DNA of 64,000 nucleotides from Cryptomeria japonica (Eukaryota > Streptophyta > Pinopsida > Cupressales > Cupressaceae). Numbering within the stretch: position 1 is the first letter of the stretch; each line of letters opens with the position of its first letter. This document shows, piece by piece, positions 1-10,394 of the stretch. Below the pieces are notes generated by a model that was not told the origin of the DNA, searched no databases, and saw nothing but the letters and a program-made list of their open reading frames with translations. A program made the translations under genes and the position numbers. The DNA lies in assembly GCF_030272615.1 (NCBI RefSeq), contig NW_026729309.1:43278-107277 (forward strand). Direction: 5' to 3'.

Positions 1-2420
1 TTTGATTTTGACGCACATAGTGCTCATAGAACCTTGTTTTGTAGATTATGCCTCAAAATCTTTAGTTTTGGTGCATCGAAATTTGTGGTTGGAGGCACAA
101 AAAGCTTTCCAGACGAAAGTCCCTATTCCGGAGCCTATAGCGTCAAAACATGATTTTGATGCACATAGTGCATGCTCTTAGAACCTCGTTTCAGAGCGTG
201 TTGCTCAAAAGCTCCAGTTTAAAAACATCAGAGGCACAACAAGGTTTCAAGATGCAAGCCCTGATTCTAGACCCAGTACCATCAAAATTCAATTTTGATG
301 CACATTGTGCTTTGAGAACCATGTTTTAGAAATTGTGCCTCAAAAGCCCCAGTTTTGGATCATTAAAATTGATGTTTGGAGGCACAACAAGGTTTCAAGA
401 TGCAAGTCCTGATTCTTGAGCCGGGTAGCGTCAAAAATTGATTTTGATGTACATCATTCTCTTAGAACCTTGTTTTGGAGCTTATGCCTCAAAATCTTTG
501 GTTTCGAAACATCGAAATTGGTATTTGGATGCACAAAAAGCTTTCAAGATGCAAGTCCCTATTCCGGAGCCTGTAGTGTCAAAACGTGATTTTGATGCAC
601 ATCGTGCTCTTAGAACCTCGTTTCGGATTGTGTGGCTCATAAGCTATAGTTTCAAAACTTCAAAATCAATGTCCCGATACTTAAGCTGATAGCGTCAAAA
701 CATGATTTTGAAAAACATGGTGTTCTTAGAACCTCATTCCGGAGGTCGTCCCTCAAAAGCCTTGTTTTTGGAGCATAAAAATTAGTGCTTGGAGGCAGAA
801 CAAGGTTTCAAGACACAAGTCCCAATTTGAGAGTCAGTAGTGTCAAAATACAATTTTGATGTACATCGTGCTCTTAGAACCTCATTTCAGAGCTTGTGCC
901 TTGAAAGCCCTGATTTTGGTACATCAAAATCAATGTTTTGAGGCACAAGAAGGTTTCAAGAAGCAAGTCCCTATTTCAGAGCCTGTAGCGTCAAAATTCC
1001 ATTTTGATGCACATCATTCTCTTAGAAGCTCATTTCGGAGCTTGTGCCTCGAACGACCCAGTTTTGGAGCATCAAAATCAATGTTTGGAGGCACAACAAG
1101 GTTTCAAGATGCAAGTCCCGATTCTAGAGTCAAAAGCGTCAAAATCTGATTTTGGTGCACATCGTGCTCTTAGAACCTCATGTTGAAGCTTGTGCTTCGG
1201 AAGCCCTGATTTCGGAGCATCAAAATCAATGTTTTGAGGCACAATAAGGATTCAACATGCAAGCCCCGAATCTAGAGCCAATAGCATCAAAATTCAATTT
1301 TGATGCACATTGTGCTCTTAGAACCCTGTTTTAGAAATTGTGCCTCAAAAGCCCTAGTTTTCGAGCATCAAAATCGATGTTTAGAGGCAAAACAAGGATT
1401 CAAGATGCAAGTCCTGATTCTGGAGCCAATGGCATCAAAATTTGATTTTGACGCACATCGTGCTCTTAGAACCTTGTTTTGGAGCTTATGCCTCAAAATA
1501 TTTTGTTCCGAAGCATCTAAATTGGTGTTTGGAGGCACAGCAAGCTTCCAAGACGCAAGTCTCTATTCTGGAGCCTGTAGTGTCAAAACGTGATTTTGAT
1601 GCACTTCGTGCTCTTAGAACCTTGTTTCAGAGCATGTGGCTTGAAACCTCTAGTTTCGAAACATCAAAATCAATGTTTAAAGGCACAACAAGGTTTCAAG
1701 ACACAAGTCCCGATTCTCAAGCTGATAGCATCAAAACACGATTTTGACAAATATGGTGTTCTTAGAACCTCATTTCGGAGGTTGTGCCTTAAAAGCCTCA
1801 TTTTTGGAGCATAAAAATTAGTGTTTGAAGGCACAAAAAGTATTCAAGACACAAGTCCCAATTCCAGAGTCGGTAGCATCAAAATGAAATTTTGATGTAC
1901 ATCGTGCTCTTAGAACCTCATTTTAGAGCTTGTGCCTTGAAAGCCCTGATTTTGGAACATCAAAATCAATGTTTTGAGGCACAACAAGGTTTCAGGAAGT
2001 AAGTCCCTATTCCGGAGCCTGTAGCATCACAATTCCATATTGAAGCACATCAATCTCTTAGAAGCTCTTTTCGGAGCTTGTTCCTCGAAAGCCCCAATTT
2101 TGGAGCATCAAAATCAATGTTTGCAGGCACAACAATGTCTCAAGATGCAAGTCCCATTTCTAGAGTCAATAGCGTAAAAATCTGATTTTGGTGCACATCG
2201 TCCTCTTAAAACCTCACTTCGAAGCTTGTGCCTCGAAAGCCCCGGTTTCGGAGCATCAAAATCAGTGTTTTGAGGCACAACAAGGTTTCAAGATGCAAAC
2301 CCCGATTATAAAGCCGGGTACCATCAAAATTCAATTTTGATGCTCATTGTGCTGTTAGAACACTATTTTAGAAATTGTGTCTCAAAAGTCCCAATTCTAG
2401 AGTCGATAGCGTCAAAACGC
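1..2420 (+). repeat. Monomer map, left arm part 1
   Basis: Monomer starts: A4, B152 (broken at about 229 and joined to an F tail), G291, then heptamer A440, B588 (about 32 bp lost inside), C704, D852, E1000, F1148, G1296. The next copy is A1444, B1592, C1740, D1888, E2036, F2184 at exactly 148-bp spacing, then G2333, which breaks after about 55 bp and joins a C tail. This block is a diverged duplicate of 43.1-47.1 kb: shared rare variants include GTGCATGCTC in B, TTGATTTTGATGTACATC opening A, and CATATTGAAGCACATC-like opening of E. Confidence 0.9.
1042..1096. repeat. Example of the internal inverted repeat of the monomer
   Basis: In this E monomer TTGTGCCTC (1,042-1,050) and GAGGCACAA (1,088-1,096) are perfect 9-bp inverted repeats separated by 37 bp. 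The same pair occurs in most D, E, F and G monomers. A has a TTATGCCTC variant and B a GTGTGGCTC / AAGGCACAA variant. Together with the boundary dyad, each monomer has two nested dyad systems. Confidence 0.85.
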
Positions 2421-5200
2421 AATTTTGATGTACATCATGCTCTTAGAACCTCATTTCAGAGTTTCTGCCTTGAAAGCCCTTATTTAGGAACATCAAAATC
2501 AGTGTTTGGTGGCACAACAAGGTTTCAAGAAGTCCCTATTCCAGAGCCTGTAGCATTAAAATTCCATTTTGACGCACATCATTCTCTTAGAAGCTCATTT
2601 CGGAGCTTCTACCTCGAAAGACCCAGTTTTGGAGCATCAAAATCAATGTTTCGAGGCAAAACAAGGTTTCAAGATTTGCAAGTCCCGATTCTCAAGCTGA
2701 TAGTGTCAAAACATGATTTCTACAAACATGGTGCTCTTAGAACCTCATTTCGGAGGTCGTTCCTCAAAAGCCTCATTTTTTGAGCATAAAAATTAGTGTT
2801 TGGAGGCACAACAAGGTTTCAAGACACAAGACCCAATTCCAGAGTTGGTAGCGTCAAAATGCAATTTTGATGTACATCATGCTCTTAGAACCTCATTTAG
2901 GAGCTTGTGCCTTGAAAGCCCTGAATTTGGAACATCGAAATCAATGTTTTGAGGCAAAATAAGGTTTAAAGAAGCAAGTCCCTATTCCGGAGCCTGTAGC
3001 GTGAAAATTCCACTTTCACGCATCATTCTCTTACTCATTTCAGAGATTGTGCCTCGAAAGACCTAGTTTTGGAGCATCAAAATCAATGTTTGGAGGCACA
3101 ACAAGGTTTCAAGATGCAAGTCTTGATTCTAGAGTCAATAACATCAAAATCTGAATTTGGCGCACATCGTGCTCTTAGCACCTCATTTCGAAGCTTGTGC
3201 CTCGAAAGCCCCGATTTCCGAGCATCAAAACCAGTGTTTTGAGGCACAACAAGGTTTCAAGACGCAAGTCCCTATTCCAGAGACTGTAGTGTCAAAACAT
3301 GATTTTGATGCACATTGTGCTCTTAGAACCTCGTTTCGGAGCGTATGGCTAGAAAGCTCCAATTTCAAAACATAAAAATCAATGTTTAAAGGCAAAATAA
3401 GGTTTCAAGACACAAGTCCCGATTCTCAAGCTGATAGCATCAAACCACAATTTTGACAAACATGCTATTCTTAGAATCTCATTTCGAAGGTTGTGCCTCA
3501 AAAACATCATTTTTTGAGAATAAAAATTAGTGTTTGGAGGCACAACAATGTTTCAAGACACAAGTCCCAATTCCATAGTCAGTAGCGTCAAAACGCAATT
3601 TTGATGTACATCGTGCTCTTAGAACCTCATTTCGGAGGTTGTGCCTTGAAAGTCCTAATTTTGGAGAATCGAAATCAGTGTTTGGAGGCACAACAAGGTT
3701 TCAAGAAGCAAGTCCCTATTCCGGAGCCTGTTGTGTCAAAATGGAATTGTGACGCACAGAATTCTCTTAGAAGCTCATTTCAAAGCTTGTGCCTCGAAAC
3801 ACCCAGTTTTGGAGCATCAAAATCAATGTTTGGAGGCACAACAAGGTTTCAAGATGCAAGTCCCAATTCTAGAGTCAATAGTGTTAAATTCTGATTTTGG
3901 CGCATATCGTGCTCTTAGAGTCAATAGCGTTAAAATCTGATTTTGGCGTTAAAATATGTGTTTTGAGGCACAACAAAGTTTCAAGATGCAAGCCTCGATT
4001 CTAAAGCTAGTAGCATCAAAATTCAATTTTGATGCACATTGTGCTCTTAGAACCCTGTTTTAGAAATTGTGCCTAAAAAGCCCTAGTTTTGGAGCATCAA
4101 AACCAGTTTTGGAGCTTCAAAACCGATGTTTGGAGGCATAACAAGGTTTCAAGATGCAAGTCCTGATTCTAGAGCTGGTAGCATCAAAATTAGATTTTGC
4201 CGCACATCGTGCTCTTACATTGTTTTGGAGCTTATGCCTCAAAATCTTTGGTTTTGAAGAATCAAAATTGGTGTTTGGAGGCACAACAAGCTTTGAAGAC
4301 GCAAATCCCAATTCCAGAGGAACATCAAAATCAATCAATGTTTTGAGGCACAACAAGGTTTCAAGAAGCAAGTCACTATTCCGGAGCTTGTAGCGTCAAA
4401 ATTCCATTTTGACGCACATCATTCTCTTAGAAGCCCTGATTCTCAAGCTAATAGCGTCAAAACACGATTTTGACAAACATGGTGTTCTTAGAACCTCATT
4501 TCGGATGTCGTGCCTCAAAAGCCTCATTTTTGGAGCATAAAAATTAGTGTGTGGCACAACAAGGTTTCAAGATAGAAGTCCCAAGTCTAGAGTCGATAGC
4601 GTCAAAACGTAATTTTGATGTACATCATGCTGTTAGAACCTCATTTTGGAGCCTGTGCCTTTAAAGCCCTAATTTAGGAACGTCAAAAATAATGTATTGA
4701 GGCACAACAAGGTTTCAAAAAGCAAGTCCATATTTCTGAGGTTGTAGCGTCAAAATTCCATTTTAATGCACATCATTCTCTTAGAAGCTTATTTCAGAAC
4801 TTGTGCCTCGAAAGACCCAGTTTTGGAGCATCAAAATAAATGTTTGGAGGCACAACAAGGTTTCAAGATGTAAGTCCCGATTCTAAAATCAATAGCGTCA
4901 AAATCTGATTTTGGTGCACATCGTGCTCTTAGAACCTCATTTCGAAGCTTGTGCCTCGAAAACCTTGATTTTGGAGCATCAAAATTAGTGTTTGGAGGCA
5001 CAACAAGCTTTCAAGATGCAATTCCCTATTCTGAAGCCCATAGTGTCAAAACATAATTTTGATGAACATCGCTCTTAGAACCTCGTTTCGAAGCGTTTAG
5101 CTCAAAAGCTCCAGTTTCAAAACATCAAAATCAATGTTTAAAGGCACAAGAAGCTTTCAAGATGCAAGTCCAAATTCTAGAGCCGGTAGCGTTAAAATTT
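2421..5200 (+). repeat. Monomer map, left arm part 2 (heavily deleted)
   Basis: Monomer starts: D2421, E2565 (joins a B tail), C2715, D2862, E3010 (short), F3152 (joins an A tail), B3301, C3448, D3597, E3744, F-prime 3892, G-prime 4025, A4193 (joins D after a short C scrap), E4405 (only about 30 bp, then a B tail), C4466, D4611, E4759, F4907 (joins an A tail), B5054 (joins a G tail). F-prime is a shortened F carrying an extra E-tail scrap. G-prime has about 17-20 extra bp repeating AGTTTTGGAGC. The G-prime/F-prime pair recurs at 39.4, 53.5 and 57.4 kb. Confidence 0.85.
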
Positions 5201-8200
5201 GATTTTGACGCACATCGTGCTCTTAGAACCTTGTTTTGGAGCTTATGCCTCAAAATCTTTGGTTTCGAAGCATCAAAATTGGTGTTTGGAGGCACAACAA
5301 GCTTTCAAGACACAATTCCCTATTCTCAAGACACAACAAGATTTTAAGACACAAGTCACGATTCTCAAATTGATAGCGTCAAAACACAATTTTGACAAAC
5401 ATGGTGTTCTTAGAACCTTATTTCGGAGGTTGTCCCTCAAAAGACTCATTTTTGGATCATAAAAATTAGTGTTTGGAGGCACAATAAGGTTTCAAGACAC
5501 AAGTCCCAATTCCATAGTTAGTAGCATCAAAACACAATTTTTATGTACATCGTGCTCTTGGAACCTCATTTCAAAGCTTGTGCCTTGAAAGCCCTGATTT
5601 GGGAACATCAAAATCAATGTTTTGGGGCACAACAAGGTTTCAAGAAGCAAGTCCCTTTTTCAGAGCATCTAGGGTCAAAATTCTATTTTGATGCACATCA
5701 TTCTCTTAAAACCTCATTTCAGAGCTTGTGCCTCGAAAGACCCAGTTTTGGAGAATCAAAATCAATGTTTGGAGGCACAACAAGGTTTCAAAATGCAAGT
5801 CCTGATTTTAGAGTCAATAGCGTGAAAATATGATTTTGGTGCACATCGTGCTCTTAGAACCTCATTTCGAAGCTTCTGCCTCAAAAGCCCCAGTTTCGGA
5901 GCATCAAAATCAGTATTTTGAGGCACAACAAGGTTTGAAGATGCAAGCCTCGATTCTAGAGCCAGTAGCATTAAAATTGAATTTTGATGCACATTGTGCT
6001 CTTAGAACCTTGTTTTAGAAAGTGTGCCTCAAAAGCCCCATTTTTGGAGCATCAAAATCGATGTTTGGAGGCACAACAAGGTTTCAAGATGCAAGTCTTA
6101 ATTCTGGAGCCGGTAGCGTCAAAATTTGATTTTGATGCACATCGTGCTCTTAGAACCTTGTTTTAGAGCTGATACCTCACAATCTTTAGTTTCAAATCAT
6201 CAAAATTGGTGTTTGGAGGCACAACAAGCTTTCAAGACGCAAGTCCCTATTAAGGAGCCTGTAATGTCAAAACGTGGTTTTGATGCACATCGTCCTCTTA
6301 GAACCTCATTTCAGAGCATGTGGCTCGAAAGCTCCAGTTTCTAAACATCAAAATCAATGTTTAAAGGCACAACAAGGTTTCATGACACAAGTCCCGACTC
6401 TCAAGCTGATAGCATCAAAACACGATTTTTACAAACATGGTGTTCTTAGAACCTCATTTCGGAGGTTGTGCCTCAAAGCCGCATTTTTGGAGCATAAAAA
6501 TTAGTGTTTAGAGGCACAACAAAGTTTCAAGATGCAAGTCGTGATTCTGGAACCGATAGCATACAAATTTGACTTTGACGCACATCGTGCTTTTAGAACC
6601 TTGTTTTGGAGCTTATGCCTCAAAATCTTCGGTTTCAAAGCATCAAAATTGGTGTTTGGAGGCACAACAATCTTTCAAGACGCAAGTCGCTATTCTGGAG
6701 CCTCTAGTGTCAAAACATGATTTTGATGCACGTCATGCTCTTAGAACCTCGTTTTGGAGCATGTGGCTCCAAAGTTCCAGTTTCAAAACATCAAAATGAA
6801 TTTTTAAAGGCACAACAAGGTTTCAAAAAACAAGACCTAATTCTCAAAATGATAACGTCAAAACATGATTTTGACAAACATCGTGTTCTTAGAACCTCAT
6901 TTCGGAGGTCATGCCTCAAAAGCCTCATTTTTGGAGCATAAAAATTAGTGTTTGGAGGCAAAACAATGTTTCAAGACACAAGTCCCAATTCCATAGTTGG
7001 TAGCGTCAAAATGCAATTTTTATGTACACCGTGCTTTTAGAACCTCATTCCGGAGCTTGTGGCTCAAAAGCCCCGGTTTCGAAGCATCAAAACCAGTGTT
7101 TAGTGGCACAACATGGTTTCAAAATGCAAGCCCCGATTCTAGAGCCAGTAGCATCAAAATTCAATTTTGATACACATTGTGCTCTTTGAACCGTGTTTTA
7201 GAAATTGTGCGTCAAAAGCCCAAGTTTTGGAGCATCAAAATCGACGTTTGGAGGCACAACAAGGTTTCAAGATGCAAAAATTGATTTTGATGCACATCAC
7301 GCTCTAAGAACCTTGTTTTGGAACTTATGCCTCAAAATATTTAGTTTCAAATCATCAAAATTGGTGTTTGGAGACACAACAAGCTTTCAAGATGCAAGTC
7401 CCTATTCCGAAGCCTGTAGTGTCAAAATGCTATTTTAATGCACAAGTCTTTATTCCAGAGTCGGTAGAGTCAAAACGCAATTTTGATGTACATCATGCTC
7501 TTAGAACCTCATTTCGGAGCTTGTGCCTTGAAAGCCCTAATTTTGGAATGTCAAAATCAATGTTTTGAGGCACAACAAGGTTACAAGAAGCAAGTCCCTA
7601 TTCCAAAGCGTGTAGTGTCAAAATTCTATTTTGACACACATCATTCTCTTAGAAGCTCATTTTGGAGCTTGTGCCTCGAAAGACCCAGTTTTGGAGCATC
7701 AAAATCAATGTTTAGAGGCACAACAAGGTTTCAAGATGCAAGTTACGATTCTAGAGTCAATAGTGTCAATCTCTAATTTTGGCGCACATGGTGTTCTTAG
7801 AACCTCATTACGAAGCTTGTGCCTTGAAAGCCCCGGTTTCAGAGCATCAAAATTAGTGCTTTGAGGCACAACAAGGTTTCAAGATGCAAGCCCTGATTCT
7901 AGAGCTAGTAGCATCAAAATTCAATTTTCATACACATTGTGCTCTTAGAACCCTGTTTTTGAAATTGTGCCTCAAAACCCCAGTTTTGGAGCATCAAAAT
8001 CAATCTTTGGAGGCACAACAAGGTTTCAAGATGCAAGTCGTGTTTGTGAAGCCGGTAGCATCAAAATTGGATTTTACGCACATCATGATCTTGCAACCTT
8101 GTTTTGGAGCTTATGCCTCAAAATTTTCGGTTTCGAAGCATCAAAATTGGTGTGTGGAGAGACACAACAAGCTTTCAAGATGCAAGTCCCTATTCCGGAA

Positions 8201-8782
8201 ACTGTAGTCTCAAAATATGATTTTAATGCACATTGTGCTCTTAGAACCTCATTTCGGAGCTTGTGCCTTGAAAGCCCTGATTTTGGAACATCAAAATCAG
8301 TGTTTGGAGGCACAACAAGGTTTCAAAAGCAAGTCCCTATTCTGCAGCCATTAGCATCAAAATAGAATTTTGACACACAACATTCTCTTTGAAGCTCATT
8401 TCGGAGCTTGTGCCTCGAAAGACCCAATTTTGGATCATTAAAACCAATTGGAGGCACAACAAGGTTTCAAGATGCAAGTCCCAAAATCTGATTTTAGCGT
8501 TAAAATCAGTGTTTTGAGGTACAACAAGGTTTCAAGATGCAAGCCCCGATTCTACAGCCAGTAGCATCAAAATTGAATTTTGATGCACATTGTGCTCTTA
8601 GAACCTTGTTTTAGAAATTATGCCTCAAAAGCCCTAGTTTTGGAGCTTCAAAACCGATGTTTGGAGGCACAACAAGGTTTCAAGACACAAGTCCCGATTC
8701 CAAAGTCGGTAGTGTCAAAATAAAATTTTGATGTATATCGTGCTCTTAGAACCTAATTTCAGAGCTTGTGCCTTGAAAGCCT
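5201..8782 (+). repeat. Monomer map, left arm part 3
   Basis: Monomer starts: A5201 (joins a B tail), C5388, D5536, E5684, F5832, G5980, A6128, B6276, C6424 (joins a G tail), A6571, B6719, C6867, D7014 (becomes F in mid-monomer), G7163 (tail missing), A7283, B7431 (14 bp, then C tail), D7479, E7627, F7774, G7923, A8069, B8219 (becomes D in mid-monomer, in register), E8366, short F about 8484, G8576 (joins C tail), D8722, cut at the orientation switch near 8,782. A5201 to A6128 is one HOR with a deletion at A/B; D5536 to A6128 is at exact 148-bp spacing. Confidence 0.86.
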
Positions 8783-8805
8783 CCTTTTTATGCTCCAAAA
8801 TTGAA
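8775..8805. other. Orientation switch 1 (tail-to-tail junction)
   Basis: Plus-orientation D sequence (CTTGTGCCTTGAAAGCC) ends at about 8,780. It is followed by about 16 bp of C-type sequence read backwards (TTTTTATGCTCCAAAA), then from about 8,801 by reverse-complement F sequence (TTGAATTTTGATGCTACTGG). From here to about 29,623 every monomer reads on the minus strand. The small C scrap lies between short T and A runs, so the exact crossover is ambiguous by several bases. It may mark a template switch or a two-step inversion. Confidence 0.85.
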
Positions 8806-10394
8806 TTTTGATGCTACTGGCTCTAGAATCGAGGCTTGCATCTTGAAAGTTTGTTGTGCCTCAAAACATTGATTTTGATGCTCCGAAATCAGGGCTTTCG
8901 AGGCACAAGCTTTGAAATGAGGTTCTTCTTGCACGATGTGCCCCAAAATCAGATTTTCATGCTATTGACTCTAGAATTGACACTTACATCTTCAAACGTT
9001 GTTGTGAGACACATTGATTTTGATGTTGCAAAACTAGGTCTTTGGAGGAACAAGCTCTGAAATGAGCTTCTAAGAGAATGATGTGCGTTAAAATGGAATT
9101 TTGATGCTATAGGCTCTGGAATAGGGACTTTCTTCTTGAAACCTTGTTGTGCTTCAAAACACTATCTTTTATGCTCCAAAAATGAGGCTTTTGAGGCAGA
9201 GTCTCTGAAATGAGGTTCTGAGAACACCATGTTTTTCAAAATCATGTTTCGACGCTATCAGCTTGAGAATCGATACTTGTGTCTTGAAACCTTATTGTGC
9301 CTTTAAACATTGATTTTGATGTTTTAAAACTAGGGCTTCCAAGCCACACGCTCCGAAACGAGGTTTTTAGAGCACAATATGCATCAAAACCACGTTTCGA
9401 CATTAAAGGTTCCATAATAGGGACATGCGTCTTGAAAGCTTGTTGTGCCTCCAAACACCAATTTTGATGATTCGAAACTAAAGATTTTGAGGTATAATTT
9501 CCAAAACAAGGTTCTAAGAGTACGGTGTGCGTCAAAATCGAATTTTGACGCTACAGGCTCTGGAATAGGGACTTTCTTCTTGAAACCTTGTTGTGCTTCA
9601 AAACATTGATTTTGATGTTCCAAAATTAGGGCTTTCAAGGCACAAGCTCCGAATTCAAGTTCTAAGAGCACGATGTACATAAAAATTGCATTTTGACACT
9701 ACCGACTTTTGAATTGGGACTTATCTCTTGAAACCTTGTTGTGCCTCAAAACACTAATTTTTATGTTCCAAAAATGAGGCTTTTGAGGCAGAACCTGAAA
9801 TGAGGTTCTGAGAACACCATGTTTTTCAAAATCGTGTTTCAATGCTATCAACTTGAGAATCGGGACTTGTGTCTTGAAACCTTGTTGTGACTTTAAACAT
9901 TGATTTTGATGTTTTGAAACTAAAGCTTCCAAGCCACACGCTCCGAAATGAGATTCTAAGAGCACGATATGCATCAAAACCACGTTTTGACATTACAAGT
10001 TCCGTAATAGGGACTGTCTTGAAAGCTTGTTGTGCCTTTAAACACCAATTTTGATGCTTCGAAACTGAAGATTTTGAGGTATAATTTCCAAAACTAGGTT
10101 CTAAGATCACGGTGTGCGTCAAAATCAAATTTTGGCGCTACCGGCTCCAGAATCAGGACTTGCATCTTGAAACCTTGTTGTGCCTCCAAACATCTATTTT
10201 CATGCTCCAAAACTTGGGCTTTTTAGGCAAAATGTGTATCAAAATTCAATTTTGATGCTACTAGCTCTAGAATCGAGGCTTGCATCTTGAAACTTTGTTG
10301 TGCCTCAAAACATTGATTTTGATGCTCCGAAACTTGGTCTTTCAAGGAACAAGCTTTGAAATGAGGTTTTAACAGAAAGATGTGCGCTAAAATC
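8801..10394 (-). repeat. Monomer map, inverted segment part 1
   Basis: Coordinates are the 5' (right-hand) ends of minus-strand monomers: F8950, E9095, D/C hybrid ending C9243, B9391, A9539, D9687, C9833, B9981, A10126, G about 10245 (about 30 bp lost), F10394. A9539 is preceded directly by D, so G, F and E are missing there. The A and B monomers carry a distinctive variant (A with GGTATAATTTCC, B with CATCAAAACCACG) repeated at both 9.24-9.54 and 9.84-10.13 kb, so this is probably a local 0.6-kb duplication. The same variant occurs in plus orientation at 36.4 and 41.1 kb. Confidence 0.85.

Larger units (their letters stand above)
1..8782 (+). repeat. Satellite HOR array, left arm (plus orientation)
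   Basis: Head-to-tail 148-bp monomers fill this arm with no other sequence between them. Each monomer opens with a boundary dyad (TCAAAA...TTTTGA), then a CTCTTAGAACC-like block, a GTGCCTC block, a mid CATCAAAAT block and a GGCACAACAAGGTTTCAAG block. Seven types can be told apart. A has CTTGTTTTGGAGCTTATGCC; B has GTGTGGCTCGAAAGCTCC and TTTAAAGGCAC; C has AAACATGGTGTTCTTAG and GGAGCATAAAAATTAG; D has GATGTACATCGTG and GCCTTGAAAGCCCTG; E has CATCATTCTCTTAGAAGCTC; F has GATTTTGGCGCACATCG; G has TTAGAAATTGTGCC. They repeat in the order A-B-C-D-E-F-G. The arm ends where orientation flips. No gene is visible. Confidence 0.97.

Noticed and set aside
8775-8805. Hairpin centre of a large perfect palindrome at the first orientation switch
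   Set aside because: The sequences on the two sides are different monomer types (D left, F right) and do not mirror each other, so there is no extended palindrome.
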